The notes: a model not told the origin generated them from the sequence alone. A stretch of DNA of 64,000 bases from Mesostigma viride (GCA_009746045.1 RPFO01000167.1:2539648-2603647), one strand, 5' to 3'; shown: positions 22,150 to 35,200, numbered from the stretch's first letter. Made by a program: numbers and translations.

Positions 22150-23440
22150 CCTTGCTGCCATGCTAGCGGGCCCACGTGCTTGTTCCTTGTCAAAGTAGGG
22201 AGGCTCGCGGGGTAGGTGGCTGGTCATGCTTGTACCTTATCAAGGGAGGGGCCCACGTAGGGTAGGTGGGTGGGCATGCGTGTACCTTGTCAAGGGAGGG
22301 ATTCACGTATGGTAGGTGGGTGCACGAGCTTGGTCCTTGTCAAGAGGCACATACGTAGGGTAGGTGAGTGCACGTGCTTGTTACTGGTCAGGGGAGGCAT
22401 GGATGTGGGGTAGGCATGTGCACGTGCTTATTCCTTGTCAAGGGAGGGACGCACGTAGTGTAGGTGAGTTCATGTGCTTGTTCCTTGTCAAAGGAGGGGT
22501 GCACACAGGGTGGGTGGGTGCACGTGCTCGTTCCTTGTCAAGGGAGGCATGCATGTGGGGTAGGCATGTGCACGTGCTTGTTTCATGTCAAGGGAGGGAT
22601 GCAGGTAGGGTAGGTGGGTGGGCTTGCTTGTTCCTTGTCAAGGGAGGGATGCACGTGCGGTAGATGAGTGCACATGCTTGTTCCTTGTCAAAGGAGGGGG
22701 GCATGTGGAGTAGGAATGTGCACATGGTTGTTCCATGTCAAGGGAGGGATGCAGGTAGGGTAGGTGGGTGGGCATGCTTGTACCTTATCAAGGGAGGGGC
22801 GGACATCGGGTAGGTGGGTGCACGTGCTTGGTCCTTGCCAAGGGAGGGATTCACGTACGGTAGGTGAGTGCACATGCTTGTTCCTTGTCGAAGGAGGGGG
22901 GCACTTAGGGTAGGTGGGTGCACGTGCTTGTTGCTTGTCAAGAGGCACGTACATAGGGTTGGTGGGTGCACGTGCTTGTTCCATGTCACAGGAGGGATGC
23001 ACGTAGGGTAGGTGGGTGCACGTGCTTGTTACTGGTCAGGGGAGGCATGGATGTGGGGTAGGCATGTGCACGTGCCTATTCCTTGTCAAGGGAGGGACGC
23101 GCGTAGTGTAGGTGAGTTCACGTGCTTGTTCCTTGTCAAAGGAGGGGTGCACACAGGGTGGGTGGGTGCACGTGCTCGTTCGATTCTTGTCAAGGGAGGC
23201 ATGCATGTGGGGTAGGCATGCGCACGTGCTTGTTCCTTGTCAAAGGAGGGGTGCACATAGGGTAGGTGGGTGCACGTGCCCGTTCGATTCTTGTCAAGGG
23301 AGGCATGCATGTGGGGTGGGGCATGTGCACGTGCTTGTTCCTTGTCAAGGGAGGGACACAACAGGGTATGTGGGTGGTTTTGCTGGTTCCTCGCCATGGG
23401 AGGGACGTAATAGGGTAGGTGAGTGCACGCATCATTTTTT
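22150..23440. repeat. 50-bp minisatellite with higher-order structure
   Basis: About 26 diverged units of ~50 bp centred on CTTGTTCCTTGTCAAGGGAG and GGTAGGTGGGTGCACGTG. The block starting near 22367 recurs almost unchanged near 23017, a ~650-bp (13-unit) higher-order period. Confidence 0.9.
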
Positions 23441-23720
23441 TCCTTATTCTCAGCCCATCAACTAGAACTTTCAGCTGCCAGTCCTCACTACTCTACGACC
23501 GTAACTGCATTCGGGTTCATGTTAAATACGTTGCGTTTTTCTTGGACGGCATGGAAGATGCTGTCATTTTCAAGAGAGGGATGCACGTACGTATTGGTGG
23601 TGGTGCACGCATCGTCCCTTTTCTTACTAGTTGCCTGTGTACTAGAAATTTCAACTGCTATTCCTCGCTACCGTATGGCCGTAACTGCATTCGGGGCATT
23701 TTGCGTTTTCTATGAGTGCG
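23441..23720. repeat. Diverged ~150-bp tandem duplication
   Basis: The stretch ending in CCGTAACTGCATTCGGG occurs at about 23450-23517 and again at 23625-23695 with many substitutions, so it is an old duplication. No gene is recognised up to 24100. Confidence 0.7.
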
Positions 23721-24139
23721 TGACAGTTGCTGTCTTACTTGGACAAAGGCGGAATGAACTGCAGGCAATCCGGAATGATTAAGACGGGAAGTTGGTCAAC
23801 TCGCACCAAAAGCGGAGCCGCCATATGGACGGCGGTACCTTTCAAATCAACATGGGCGATTACCCCTGGCCGAGCGGACTTGAGGGTGACAACAGCTTCA
23901 AGACGCCACCCTCATCGGCCAAGGTTCTACTGCCGTAACGGCTTGATTTATTACCTAAGATGTTCCGTGAACTTCATGTGCGTCATCTCCACGATTTCAT
24001 CATGAAGCCCACGTTGACAACATCGGATGGAAGTGATTCGTGCAATTGATTATTAATGACTTCTTAAACATTTTAATGAAATGCCTAATTCAAAAATGCA
24101 TCTTGAAAAGCACCATATCATGCAAGCCACTCACCATAG

Positions 24140-24690
24140 CCGGGGTCAATGCATTTTAGAATTCGGGGCCATAACCCGGACAGGCTGCGTTGTAGGCATG
24201 GGTTACTACTATTATTACTGGGGCATAACCGGCCCCGTAACCACCGCAGTAGCCAGGGTTAACTACTGGGCCGTAACTACTGCAGGTTACGGGACGGTTG
24301 ACGGACCCGTAACCAGGCCAGTAGCCAGGCCCGGTTATCAGAACTGGTCCCGTAACCATGCCGGTAACCCATCCCGGTTCTCAGAACTGGTCCCGTAACC
24401 ATGCCAGTTTACCGCCCGGTAACTTCTACTTGGGCCGTAACCATGACCGTAACCCAGATAGGTTACGGGCATGGTTACGGCTCCGGTAAAAGTTACCGCC
24501 CAGTAAACGTTCCGGTAACTATTACCGCCCGGTAACCATTACCGGCCGGTATTTAGTCTGTCGCGTTTAAGGTTACCGGCCGGTAACCTGGCCGGTAACC
24601 TTAAACGTACATGGTTACTGGCCAGTAACCGCCCCGGTAACCTCAACCGGGGCGTTTACGCCCCGTAAAATTAACTCCTAGTGGGAATCG
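24140..24690. repeat. GTAAC/GTTAC-rich degenerate repeat, copy 2
   Basis: About 550 bp dominated by CCGGTAACC, CCGTAACC and their complements, with the same character as 13905-14230. Many copies are near-palindromic (GGTAACC). Confidence 0.85.
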
Positions 24691-24879
24691 GACGGCGCCC
24701 TTAATTATTGCTCGCCTGCGGCTCGACGCGGCGGTCGGTGCCGACCACCTTTCTGCTGAGCTGCATGCTGAAGACCCCTGACCTGGCGGTGAGGGAGCTG
24801 AACTGCTGGCGTTCTGCAACCGTGTCCTAGCTGCTCTCTGATGAGCCAAACTGAGGCGATGGTGATTAATTGCATGGGG

Positions 24880-25275
24880 CTACCCAGGGCGGCATATTTT
24901 GACCTGGCCTGGCCCCAAGAACATTCCTAAAAGGGTAGGGAAACATGCCATGACCTATACCCAGATGTTGCTGGACGACCTAGTGGTCCCAGCCCAGTTT
25001 GAGTACCGCATCCACTCTCTCTCCCGTCTTTGGACCGCAATGCAGGACAAGACGCGGTGGAAGAAGATTGTCAAGGCGCACACGCCAGCCCCTGTGGGCA
25101 AGCCGCCTCCCCCCAAGAGGAGGAGCCGTTTTGATGAGTAGCGTAGATAGGCTTTTCTAGACTAGATATAGCTTAGGTTAGGTTAGTTCGATTACGCGGC
25201 TTCCTCCACACCACCCATCCAACCTGGAATGTGTGCTACATGATCTCCCAACGGAGACATGTTATAATTTAATTT
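24880..25275 (+). mobile_element. LINE 3' end (APE/RTE-like family), copy 1
   Basis: 5'-truncated copy encoding the element's C-terminus (MLLDDLVVPAQFEYRIHSLS, then TPAPVGKPPPPKRRSRFDE with a stop at 25139-25141). A ~110-bp 3' UTR follows, with the CTCC-CAAC-GGAG hairpin at 25244-25257 and a short TTTAA-rich tail. It matches copies ending at 37835 and 38235. Confidence 0.85.
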
Positions 25276-25559
25276 AATTTTACCAGTCGCCCGCCGCTGC
25301 CGTGGCTGCTAGTAGTGCTAGACGGGACGGAGGTCCCGTTCCGTGATCGCAAACTGCTGGGGAGCATGCTCCCCCACACCGCGCCGACGATGTGGACATC
25401 CGTATCGGCCTGGCCTGGGCTAGCTAGGCTTCATTCGCTCAACACCTACTGGCGCTCGAAGGGCCTGGGCGACATGCTCTTCAAGGTCCTCGTCCTCACC
25501 GTGCTTACCTATATGGCGCCAAGGCATGGACACTCACGGACACACTGGCTGCCAATTAA

Positions 25560-26456
25560 TTAATTAATTAATTAATTAATTAATTAATTAATTAATTAAA
25601 ATCATAGCTCCGTTGGGAGCATATGTAACACATAGCCCTGAGAAAGGGGCATCTACTTGGGCTTGTAATACAATCATCAGGGCTACAACCTGCAGGTGGA
25701 GGATGTACAACTGTCACCTGCTCTGGGTGCACAAGGTGCACCTGCACCGCCATGATGGTTCATGCCTCCTTAACAAGCACAGGCACCCAGGGGGGGCTTG
25801 AGGAGAGGGCCTAGAAGGCCTGCATGACATATGGGGTGGAGGGTATGTGGCTAGGCTATAGCTGGTGTACACATGGCATCTCAGCAGAGAGTAACTCCCT
25901 GCATTATTAGGCATCGCATGGCTAAATTCTTAATGCATCATCCATGGGAGGTCCCATGGTAGGCTGGGCGCGGCTAGATACTGAAAGCATCATCCATGGG
26001 GGCGGCATTATGGGCGCACATGCGCGTGGTCACTTGCAAAGGCTAAGCCTATCTAATCTACACTACTGGTATATTCCCTAGTCTGGAGTGGCAGGAGGGG
26101 CCTGCCAGGGCTTGTGGTCAACGTGGATGACCGCCCCCCTCCAGTATACCGGCTTCCCCCCTGCACGCTGCCGGAGCTGAAGGTAGGTCGGCCATAGCTC
26201 GCGTCGCCGCTGTTGCTGGGCCAAGGTCAAGTCGTCGTCCAGCGTGAAGCGAGTCTCCGAGAGCTTCTTGCGGCATTTAAGGAACGCCAGCTTGTCCGTC
26301 ATGTACTTAAAGGTGAGGAGCACGGGTGCCGGGCCAGCCTTCCCCCGCGCGCGGGGGAGGCGGACAGCCGACATGTCCAGCTCACCAGTGAGTAACATGG
26401 GGGCAAGAATGGCGCGCTTAACTGCCTCAAGGAGACTCGTGGAGGTCTCACCTGCC
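25560..26456 (-). mobile_element. Non-autonomous LINE-derived element in LINE copy 2
   Basis: Reads right to left: an ORF1-like remnant at the right, a 3' hairpin GCTCC-CAAC-GGAGC (minus strand, 25607-25620) and a (TTAA)n tail (25560-25600). It is flanked by the direct repeat GCCAATTAA (25551-25559 and 26457-26465), a target-site duplication; removing the insert restores the LINE reading LTDTLA...KLDGT apart from a few bases. Confidence 0.85.
26078..26456 (-). pseudogene. LINE ORF1p-like C-terminal fragment
   Basis: About 125 residues with PAPVLLTFKYMTDKLAFLK, then FTLDDDLTLAQQQRRRELWP and VYWRGAVIHVD. This pattern resembles the C-terminal RNA-binding part of L1-type ORF1 proteins (an RRM-like strand, a 'sLTxDLt' motif, and a basic helix before 'a.wRgd.i.v'). 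The same text, broken by a shift, occurs at 33090-33372. N-terminus truncated by the insertion boundary. Confidence 0.65.
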
Positions 26457-26930
26457 GCCAATTAAGCTAGACGGCACGGTTTACAGGATGCTTCGACAGG
26501 TCCTGAGTGTAGGGTTTTCCACGCATAGGTCTTTAGCGTCTTTGTATCAGGGTATGCCTGGCATTTCGGACGAGATTAGGCAGCGTAGGATAGCATTTGT
26601 AGGACATCTTGCTCGCACCAGTCAGGTAGATACAGTCCCTTGCCGTCTGGCCGGCCCCCAGCGGCTTGGCCAACCAGGGCGGCACATCCTGACGGCCTGG
26701 CCTGGCCCCAAGGTGACCTTCCTAGAAAGCTGGGTAAACCTGCCATGAACTACATCGAGATGTTGCTGGCCGACCTAGTGGTCCCAGCTCAGTTTGAACA
26801 TTGCATTCACTCCCTCTCTCTTGCTTGGACTGCGCTATGCAGAACAGGAAGAGGTGGCAGAGGATTGTCCATGCTCACACGCCAGCCCCTGTGGGCAAGC
26901 CCCCTTACCCCAAGCGGAAGGGGCGCTTTG

Positions 26931-27627
26931 TGTTGCGTCCAAGCCTATTTAATTAGGTTCCTTTAGTGGACAGTTCGGCGCAACAATGTGAAACAGGCGA
27001 AGTCTTAGTGTTCGACTATTTAGGACTATTTGTACAGCCGGTTCATACGGCGTTGTACTTGCTATTTAGTGGTTTTGTAGTACTTTCGGTACTTTGGTTT
27101 ATCTGTAGGTGCGCAGCATGTCAATGTGCGTGGACCTAGTATAATTCGTTTTGGGTCGTACGGTCGATTCATGAACCGTAGCGCCCTAGAGATCTCGGTT
27201 GACCATGCGTCCAAGCAGTGCTGCTTGGCACTGCTTGGCAACGCCGTGAGCCGCCAACTTAGGTTAATAGTGTGTGGGAACGTTCACCATTGTCACCCCC
27301 GGAATGAATGAAATGAATTGAGTTAATCTCTTTCTCTTTCCGGCTGGGTCACGCCCGCGGGTTTAGGAAATGCATGGTCCTGAATTCCTGTCGTAAATGC
27401 TACATGTACCTCGGGAGGCATTAGCCACGCTTCCCTATAGAGGTTGTCTCACCGCAGGCTATAACCGGCCAGGGTCAACTGCGCCAGGTTAGTTATGTTA
27501 GATTAGTTATCGTCCATACTAGTCATGGTGTGGATTGCATAGATTAATATAGCGACCACTGTTCATAATGGTCTATTATGAATCAGGTGTAGATCTTTCG
27601 CAGCCGGCAGTCAGCCGGGATGTAAAA
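26931..27627 (+). repeat. LTR1 of composite
   Basis: 697 bp, from TGTTGCG to GATGTAAAA. Contains a 10-bp-stem hairpin (CCAAGCAGTG/CACTGCTTGG) near 27212-27240 and an 8-bp stem TTCATAAT/ATTATGAA near 27562-27582. It shares substitutions with LTR4 (for example TTAGCCACGCTTCCCTATAG) that LTR2 and LTR3 lack. Confidence 0.88.
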
Positions 27628-27718
27628 CTGGACTCGGAGGAATCCACCTGAGTCGCAGAGGTAAATAAGCGCTGTTTATAAGTTTCTAAAACAATTGTAA
27701 TGTCACATCGCAGACTTG

Positions 27719-28412
27719 TGTTGCGTCCAAGCCTATTTAATTAGGTTCCTTTAGTGGACAGTTCGGCGCAACAATGTTTAATAGCCGTAGTCTCATTGTT
27801 CGGCTATTTAGGCATATTCGTACAGCCGGTTCATACGGCGTTGTACTTGCTATTCAGTGGTTTTGTAGTACTTTCGGTACTTTGGTTTATCTGTAGGTGC
27901 GCAGCATGTCAATGTGCGTGGACCTAGTGTAAGTCGTATTGGGTCGTACGGTCAATTCGTGTGAACCGCAGCGCCCTAGAGATCTCGGTTGACCATGCGT
28001 CCAAGCAGTGCTGCTTGGCACTGCTTGGCAACGCCGTGAGCCGCCAAGGTTAATAGTGTGTGGGAACGTTCACCATTGTCACCCCCGGAATGAATGAAAT
28101 GAATTGAGTTAATCTCTTTCTCTTTCCGGCTGGGTCACGCCCGCGGGTTTAGGAAATGCATGGTCCTGAATTCCTGTCGTAAATGCTACATGTACCTCGG
28201 GAGGCATTTCGCCCAGCTTCCCACGAGGTTGCAACACATCGGGCTTGAACCGGCCAGGGTCAACTGCGCCAGGTTAATTATGTTAGATTAGTTATCGTCC
28301 ATACTAGTCATGGTGTGGATTGCGTAGATTAATATAGCGACCACTGTTCATAATGGTCTATTATGAATCAGGTGTAGATCTTTTACACCCGGCAGTCAGC
28401 CGGGATGTAAAA
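27719..28412 (+). repeat. LTR2 of composite
   Basis: 694 bp; separated from LTR1 by only 91 bp that match the start of internal A, so most of an internal region between them has been lost. Groups with LTR3 by shared variants. Confidence 0.88.
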
Positions 28413-29005
28413 CTGGACTCGGAGGAATCCACCTGAGTCGCAGAGGTAAATAAGCGCTGTTTATAAGTTTCTAAAACAATTGTAATGTCACATCGCAGAC
28501 TTGCCACCTTGCGATTGTGCGTATGTCGTGACCTACACTCTAGAGGTCATGACCCAGATTCCTGTCAGGAACGGCTTTTTTTTTCACGAATTTAATTTTA
28601 GTCGACTTTTTAGTGGGGCGGGGTTGCTGGCGAGTGTTCGAGGGAATATCCTCATCATCGGCGACCTCTTTTACTTCGGCAGCGTCCATGGGCACGACAC
28701 CCGTCAATCAGCTGGGGGAGTCGAAGACACAGGTATGCCCGGAGTAGGATTGTTCATTATGATAGAACGCTCCTTCGGCCAATGCTGTTGAAATTTTAGT
28801 TTTTCCTATACTTGAATTTCTATCAGTATATGCAGCCCTACCCAGTAGTGTTTCTTTTAGCTGGGTTGCAGCCCTTCCAGGCTGTAGCCCCCTTTTCTTT
28901 TTGTCATGCTGCAGCCCTTCCAGGCTGTAGCCCATTTTTGTGCTGCAGCCCTTACATGCTGTAGCCCATATTGTAGTGCTGCAGCCCTTACAGGCTGTAG
29001 CCCCC

Positions 29006-29058
<53 letters not shown>

Positions 29059-31558
29059 TTCAGCCCTTAATTCCCGGCTGTAGCTCATTTTCGCGTTGCA
29101 GCCTCTCCCGGCTGTAGCCCATTTAGCGTTGCAGTCCTTCCAGGCTGTAGCCCAAGTGTTTCTTTTAGTGGCAGCCCTTATAGGCTGTAGCCCCTAGCAG
29201 CAATAGTGTACACTGTGGCTTGCTCCTTAATCTTCGGAGCACGCTGAGCAGGTCATTCGTGGGTACGGGTGGGGGAGGCAGGTCTTGCCACTCTTGTTCA
29301 GGCAGAAGAGTTAATTCTTATGCACACGGCACTCCTGGGTCACTAGGAGCCACTTGTACCACTCTATGACCTTCACCACCACCTTTGCCTTCTGCCCCAA
29401 CCATCCTCTCACCAGGGTCATCAGTGTAGAGGGTACAGGGAGGGCAACAGTTGTTGGATGCACTACGTAGCTGTGACAACAGGTAGAGAAGAAGGAAGAG
29501 GCTTCACAGCCCCTTAGGGGGGGGAGGAGTCACATGGATAGGCATCTGTGTGTTACCCAGTTAGTGGACTGAAGGGAGAGGCTCCCATCCCCCTTAGGGG
29601 GGGGAGGAGTCAGTGTGAGAAAGCACTGAGGTTACTAGTGTTATTACTAGTGGTGAGATCAGGTGCATGTGTTGGTATGTGTATAGTAGATACGTGGTTG
29701 GGTGTCCCTGGTTCATCAGGGACAAAAGTCAGCTGCACTATGATGTGTGCGCTTAGAAGATGTATGTAGGTGTATGGGGTGTGCATAAAGGATTGGAAGA
29801 TGCGTATGCGTGTCAGAGGAATCTTTCAATTTTTTTTAATTTTCACTTTGTGTGGTTTCCTCCATGCAAAGGCACACGCAGGGCTCCCCCTTAGGGGGGG
29901 GAGGTATCTCATCTCTTTCGTGCGATGGATGTGCGCAGTCATGCACACTTGTCTCTTCCCCACCATGCACACCAATACCAGCCGCAGGTCCGCAAGGAGG
30001 AGCTATCTGCTCTTCAGGACCCCGCTCTTCAGGAGGGGTTGGAACTCGGCATTAGTTCATTCGGCGCGGAGTCCCCCTTGTAGTCATACGAGGTGGCGAG
30101 GGGCACCGCTTTCATAAGGGTTACGGCGGCGACAAAGAGCGCGGGATACGGTGCGCGCAGTTCGAGCTATGATCGCGCCTCAAGTTGCGACATCTGCGCG
30201 ACGTCGGCGCAGTGGCGGCAGTTAGCGCTAGGGCGGCCGTCGGGCGAAGTATCACACGCGACTTCCGTCGCAAGCCGTATATTTGTGCAACGGTGGTAAG
30301 CCACCGTACATGGAGCCCGCGCTATGCCCCTCAGGTATAGTGGCGACGGGCGACAAGGACAAGGAGACACAGTGGCCACATCGGCGAGTCGATGAACGCA
30401 TCGGCGAGTCATTTGTTGGACAACATGGTTTCCGGCATTAACAAGGCGTCCGACCTCTCTTCGCAGTCCGCGGTGGAGGTCGAGTAGCGGGTTTTCTCCC
30501 AGCTGCAGGCGTTGCGTTTAGGTTTGGAGAAACAGATGGTTGCACAGGCAGAGTTTTTTTTTTAGGCGCGGTTGTCCACCACGATCGATGGAAGCGGTAC
30601 TCCAGAAGGTGATGGAGCGGATGTTGACTCCCCAAGCGGCGGCGGGACCTGGGGCTTCTACACATTCCAGTGCAGGACCCAATCAGGTCGCGCCTTAAGG
30701 GCCGGGCGGGGCAGTCACCAGCGCGACGTTACCGGTGGGTACTGTGACCGTTGCGGGTGGTACTTCAGGGGTCGCACCAGGGCCGTTAGGTCCCCACGTG
30801 GCGGGGCTTTCCAGCTCCTCCCACCGACCTTTGGCTCCTGTCCAGGTTCTCCCTCAGGGGTCTGGGTGGACCTCCCTATTGCCGCGTGTGGCGATAGTAC
30901 GGGCGTGCGATTGGTCATGGTCACATGACAGTTTACATTGTGTTCTTCACCACATTGTCTTATCGGGTGGGAGCCTTTGGCACCTTGCTTGCCATTGGTA
31001 GACTGTTCTATTTGGGACGTTGTTGAGTTGGTGACATTTGGTGACATTTGGCGACATTCGGTGACATTTGGCGACACTCGGTGATCTTTGGCGACTTTTG
31101 GCTACTTTATTGTAGCATGGCCTTTATTGGCTCTTGTGATGAGAATTTGGAGGTTGAGCCACCTGCGTGTGATGTATCACCTCGTGCAGTTACAGTGGTG
31201 GTCGTGTCGATGCCTGTATTGACTATCCTCACTTTGGATGTGTTACGATTCACGTATGTCCGTGGCTAAACTTGTGGTGATCGTGGAGACCTTGGCTCAC
31301 TGCCCTGTGTCTTGGCCCCTCGCTTCTGTCCTTTGGGCATGCATCCTTCTTCTGCGTGCCGCGCGGCCAATGGACGGGATCTGAGTTGGGCTTGCCCGAT
31401 GGACCAGCTTAGTCGTGCAAGCTGGTCCCTGCCCCATCGGGACCATAGGTCACTCATGGGTTGCACCATGCGTATACGGAGGACTTCTAGCATGTTCTGG
31501 GCGTGGTTGTCGTTGGGCTAGCGGGGTAGCCGACCTCTCCCCAGAGAGGGGGGAGGAG
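28413..31558 (+). other. Internal region A of composite
   Basis: About 3.1 kb without an intact ORF. It holds tandem copies of a unit containing GCAGCCCTTCCAGGCTGTAG (28868-29200), a (GT)n run (29008-29055), a GC-rich stretch 30090-30900 with discontinuous open frames that may be gag remnants, an ~11-bp TTTGGTGACA-type tandem repeat (31029-31110) and a terminal polypurine tract. The ends match internal B; the middle differs by large indels. Confidence 0.75.
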
Positions 31559-32255
31559 TGTTGCGTCCAAGCCTATTTAATTAGGTTCCTTTAGTGGACA
31601 GTTCGGCGCAACAATGTTTAATAGCCGTAGTCTCATTGTTCGGCTATTTAGGCATATTCGTACAGCCGGTTCATACGGCGTTGTACTTGCTATTCAGTGG
31701 TTTTGTAGTACTTTCGGTACTTTGGTTTATCTGTAGGTGCGCAGCATGTCAGCAATGTGCGTGGACCTAGTGTAAGTCGTATTGGGTCGTACGGTCGATT
31801 CGTGTGAACCGTAGCGCCCTAGAGATCTCGGTTGACCATGCGTCCAAGCAGTGCTGCTTGGCACTGCTTGGCAACGCCGTGAGCCGCCAAGGTTAATAGT
31901 GTGTGGGAACGTTCACCATTGTCACCCCCGGAATGAATGAAATGAATTGAGTTAATCTCTTTCTCTTTCCGGCTGGGTCACGCCCGCGGGTTTAGGAAAT
32001 GCATGGTCCTGAATTCCTGTCGTAAATGCTACATGTACCTCGGGAGGCATTTCGCCCAGCTTCCCACAAGGTTGCAACACATCGGGCTTGAACCGGCCAG
32101 GGTCAACTGCGCCAGGTTAATTATGTTAGATTAGTTATCGTCCATACTAGTCATGGTGTGGATTGCGTAGATTAATATAGCGACCACTGTTCATAATGGT
32201 CTATTATGAATCAGGTGTAGATCTTTCGCAGCTGGCAGTCAGCCGGGATGTAAAA
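31559..32255 (+). repeat. LTR3 of composite
   Basis: 697 bp. Its junction with internal B lacks the ~85 bp that follow LTR1 and LTR2, so the primer-binding region of internal B is deleted. Confidence 0.88.
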
Positions 32256-35200
32256 ACTTGCCACCTTGCGATTGTGCGTATGTCGTGACCTGCACTCTAG
32301 AGGTCATGACCCAGGTTCCTGTCAGGAACGGCTTTTTTTTCCACGAATTCAATTTTTTCTTGAGGCGGTAGGTCGATTTTCAATTCAATTGCCCCTGCCG
32401 AAGACGGGTTATGCCGTTCGGTAGTTATTGGATAAGTCCGGAAATCGGCATCGAGAACCTATAGCGGGTCCATAATCCCCCTATAGTCGACTTTTTAGTG
32501 GGGCGGGGTGCTGGCGAGCGTCCAAGGGAATATCCTCATCATCGGCGACCTCTTTTACTTCGGCAGCGTCCATGGGCACGACACCCGGCAGTCAGATGGG
32601 GGAGTCGAAGACACAGGTATGCCCGGAGTAGGATTGTTCATTATGATAGAACGCTCCTTCGGCCAATGCTGTCGAAATTTTAGTTTTTCCTAGACTTGAA
32701 TTTCTATCAGTAGTATATGCAGCCCTACCCAGTAGTGTTTCTTTTAGGGTTGCAGCCCTTCCAGGTTGTAGCCCCCTTTTCTTTTTGTCATGCTGCAGCC
32801 CTTCCAGGCTGTGGCCCATTTTTGTGCTGCAGCCCTTACATGTTGTAGCCCATCATTGTGCCGGTGCTGCAGCCCTTACAGGCTGTAGCCCCCTTTGTGT
32901 GTGTGTGTGCTGCAGCCCTTCCAGGCTGTAGCCCATTTTTGCGTTGCAGCCCTTCCCAGCTGTAGCCCATTTTTGCGTTGCAGCCCTTCCCGGCTGTAGC
33001 CCATTTAGCGTTGCAGTCCTTCCAGGCTGTAGCCCAAGTGTTTCTTTTAGTGGCAGCCCTTATAGGCTGTGAGGTAGAACTGCGTGGGTGCCACCGCCTT
33101 CCCCACTCACGGGACAAGGCGGCCACCCCACCAGTTCTGCTCACCTTCCTCTCCCCTGAGGATAGGCAGCGGTTCCTCTCTCGTCGCAAGCGGTTGCACG
33201 ACCTTCGACCTGGACGCTGGATGACGACCTAACCCCCGCTCAGCAACAGCAGCGACGCGACCTGTGGCCGGAATACCTCCGCCATAAGCAGGACCCCCAG
33301 AAGCCCAAGGTGTACTGGAGGGGCGGGGACCTGATGATCAACCACAAGATGTGGACGCCCCCAGCGGGCTAGAATAGCAATAGCCCTAGCTTGTAACCAT
33401 TGGAGTCACTGTCGCTAAGGCAGCCATGCCTAGAATGTTTGCCTAGCTGTGCCAACACACCTAGTCACGTGCCGCCAACGCACGGTACACAACCAGCCAT
33501 AGCCTTAGCCTAGTTCTAGTACAGCCATGCTACGCCCTGGCTATGTTCAGATTACTTGCCCACGCTCCTTGCTATGATATGCTTACATGGGTCTTATTGC
33601 ACACCCACAGTTTGCCGGATCGTTAGCCTGTCCTTTTAGCTAGCCGCGCCCGATTGCAGCTGTGGCATGCCTTTGGCATGAAGGAGACTGCATGGGGGTC
33701 TCTGCCCTTTCTCCTGTAGTGCACACACAGGGATTAAAAGCACTTCGGTGCTCCGTGACTCCCCAACGGGAGCACGAGTTTAATTAATTAATTAATCGAG
33801 TTAATTAATTAATTATAGGCTGTAGCCCCTAGCAGCAATAGTGTACACTGTGGCTTGCTCCTTAATCTTCGGAGCACGCTGAACAGGTCATTCGTGGGTA
33901 CGGGTGGGGTAGGCAGGTCTTGCCACTCTTGTTCAGGCAAAAGAGTTAATTCTTATGCACACGGCACTCCTGGGTCACTAGGAGCCACTTGTACCACTCT
34001 ATGACCTTCACCACCACCTTTTGCCTTCTGCCCCAACCCTCCTCTCACCTGGGTCATCACTGTAGAGAGTACAGGGAGGGCAACAGTTGTTGGATGCTGC
34101 CACTACGTAGCTGTGACAACAGGTAGTCATATCTGTTGCATGCGCGAGTGCATGGTGACGCGCAGTAGTAGCTACTTTGGTTGGCTGCTGCACTGTTACA
34201 GGTGGTCACACTTGTTCTTTTCCTTCATTGGGTTGTTTTATTTTCTTTAGGTGCTGGTAGTCATGCCAGTATCTTGGAGACAGGCAGGTAGTAGCCAGTC
34301 TGGCTAGCTGCTGCATGCGCTGTCACGGGTGGTCACACCTGTCCTTCTTCTTTCTTTTGTTGTTTGGTTATTTCCATAGTAGTATGCTGCTAGTCATGCC
34401 AGTATGTTGACACTGTGTCCCTGTGGTTGTAGCCGTTAGCTGCCGGTATACCATGTACCTCCTTTGCAGGGGCCAGGATGGCTGCCTGTGCTCACCTTAT
34501 AGGTGCTATAGTGACAATTGCTATCTTTAGTAGCATCGTCCCTTGTAGTCTTTAGTGACTGCAATATTCTAGCAATATTTGTATCAGCTGTGACAGCAGC
34601 TAGTAATAGCTGTGTTGTCTAGGTTGGTCTTATTTGCTACTAGACATCGCAATTAGGGATACCCTCATGGCTGTTGCTGTCTCTTTGTTGGGATCAATTA
34701 GTTAAAGTGACAGTTGTTGCAACAGTTAGTCATAGCTGGTGCCATCATGAGTATTTTGTCTCTTTTGCTTCTTTTGGTTCCTGTGTATATGGCCCTCACG
34801 GCCGTCCATGTGAAGTGCATCAACACTTTACCTCTTTTGTTTCCTTAGTGGTTGTCGCCGGCGTTCCACCGGCTTGTTCCTTTGTGCATCATGTCCATCT
34901 TCAAGCGTCGGCCTGTTTGGCAAGGGTACTTTATGTTTCTTACCTTTGACGTATCTATGCGACGTGGTTGTTTCAGGATGATGCGCTTGGTTGTTGTAGC
35001 TCGGGTACCTTACTTTTCCTTCCAGTCAGGGAGGGTTCTATCAGCATATGCTTTGCAACCTTCCTAGTTGCAGATTTCACTTTGCTGAAATGCATGCTGT
35101 TGTGGACGTTCATGGACATCATTTCCCACGTGTGGATCCTACAGGGTTCCCAGTACTCCTGTCATGCACACTTGTCTCCTCGTACTTTTTCCTTCCAGTC

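Larger units (their letters stand above)
25290..26930 (+). mobile_element. LINE copy 2, left and middle parts, interrupted by an inverted element
   Basis: The left part 25290-25559 encodes LLGSMLPH and VLVLTVLTY text of the LINE RT C-terminal region. An inverted insertion occupies 25560-26456. The LINE resumes at 26457 with LDGTVYRMLRQVLSVGFST, IRQRRIAFVGHLARTS, NYIEMLLADLVVPAQFE and GRF, then is interrupted again at 26931 by the LTR composite. The final piece is at 37711-37835. Frame breaks show it is not functional. Confidence 0.82.

Noticed and set aside
31266-31493. Conserved minus-strand ORF also at 36701-36904
   Set aside because: Conserved only because it lies in the homologous ends of internal regions A and B; no domain and no start context.
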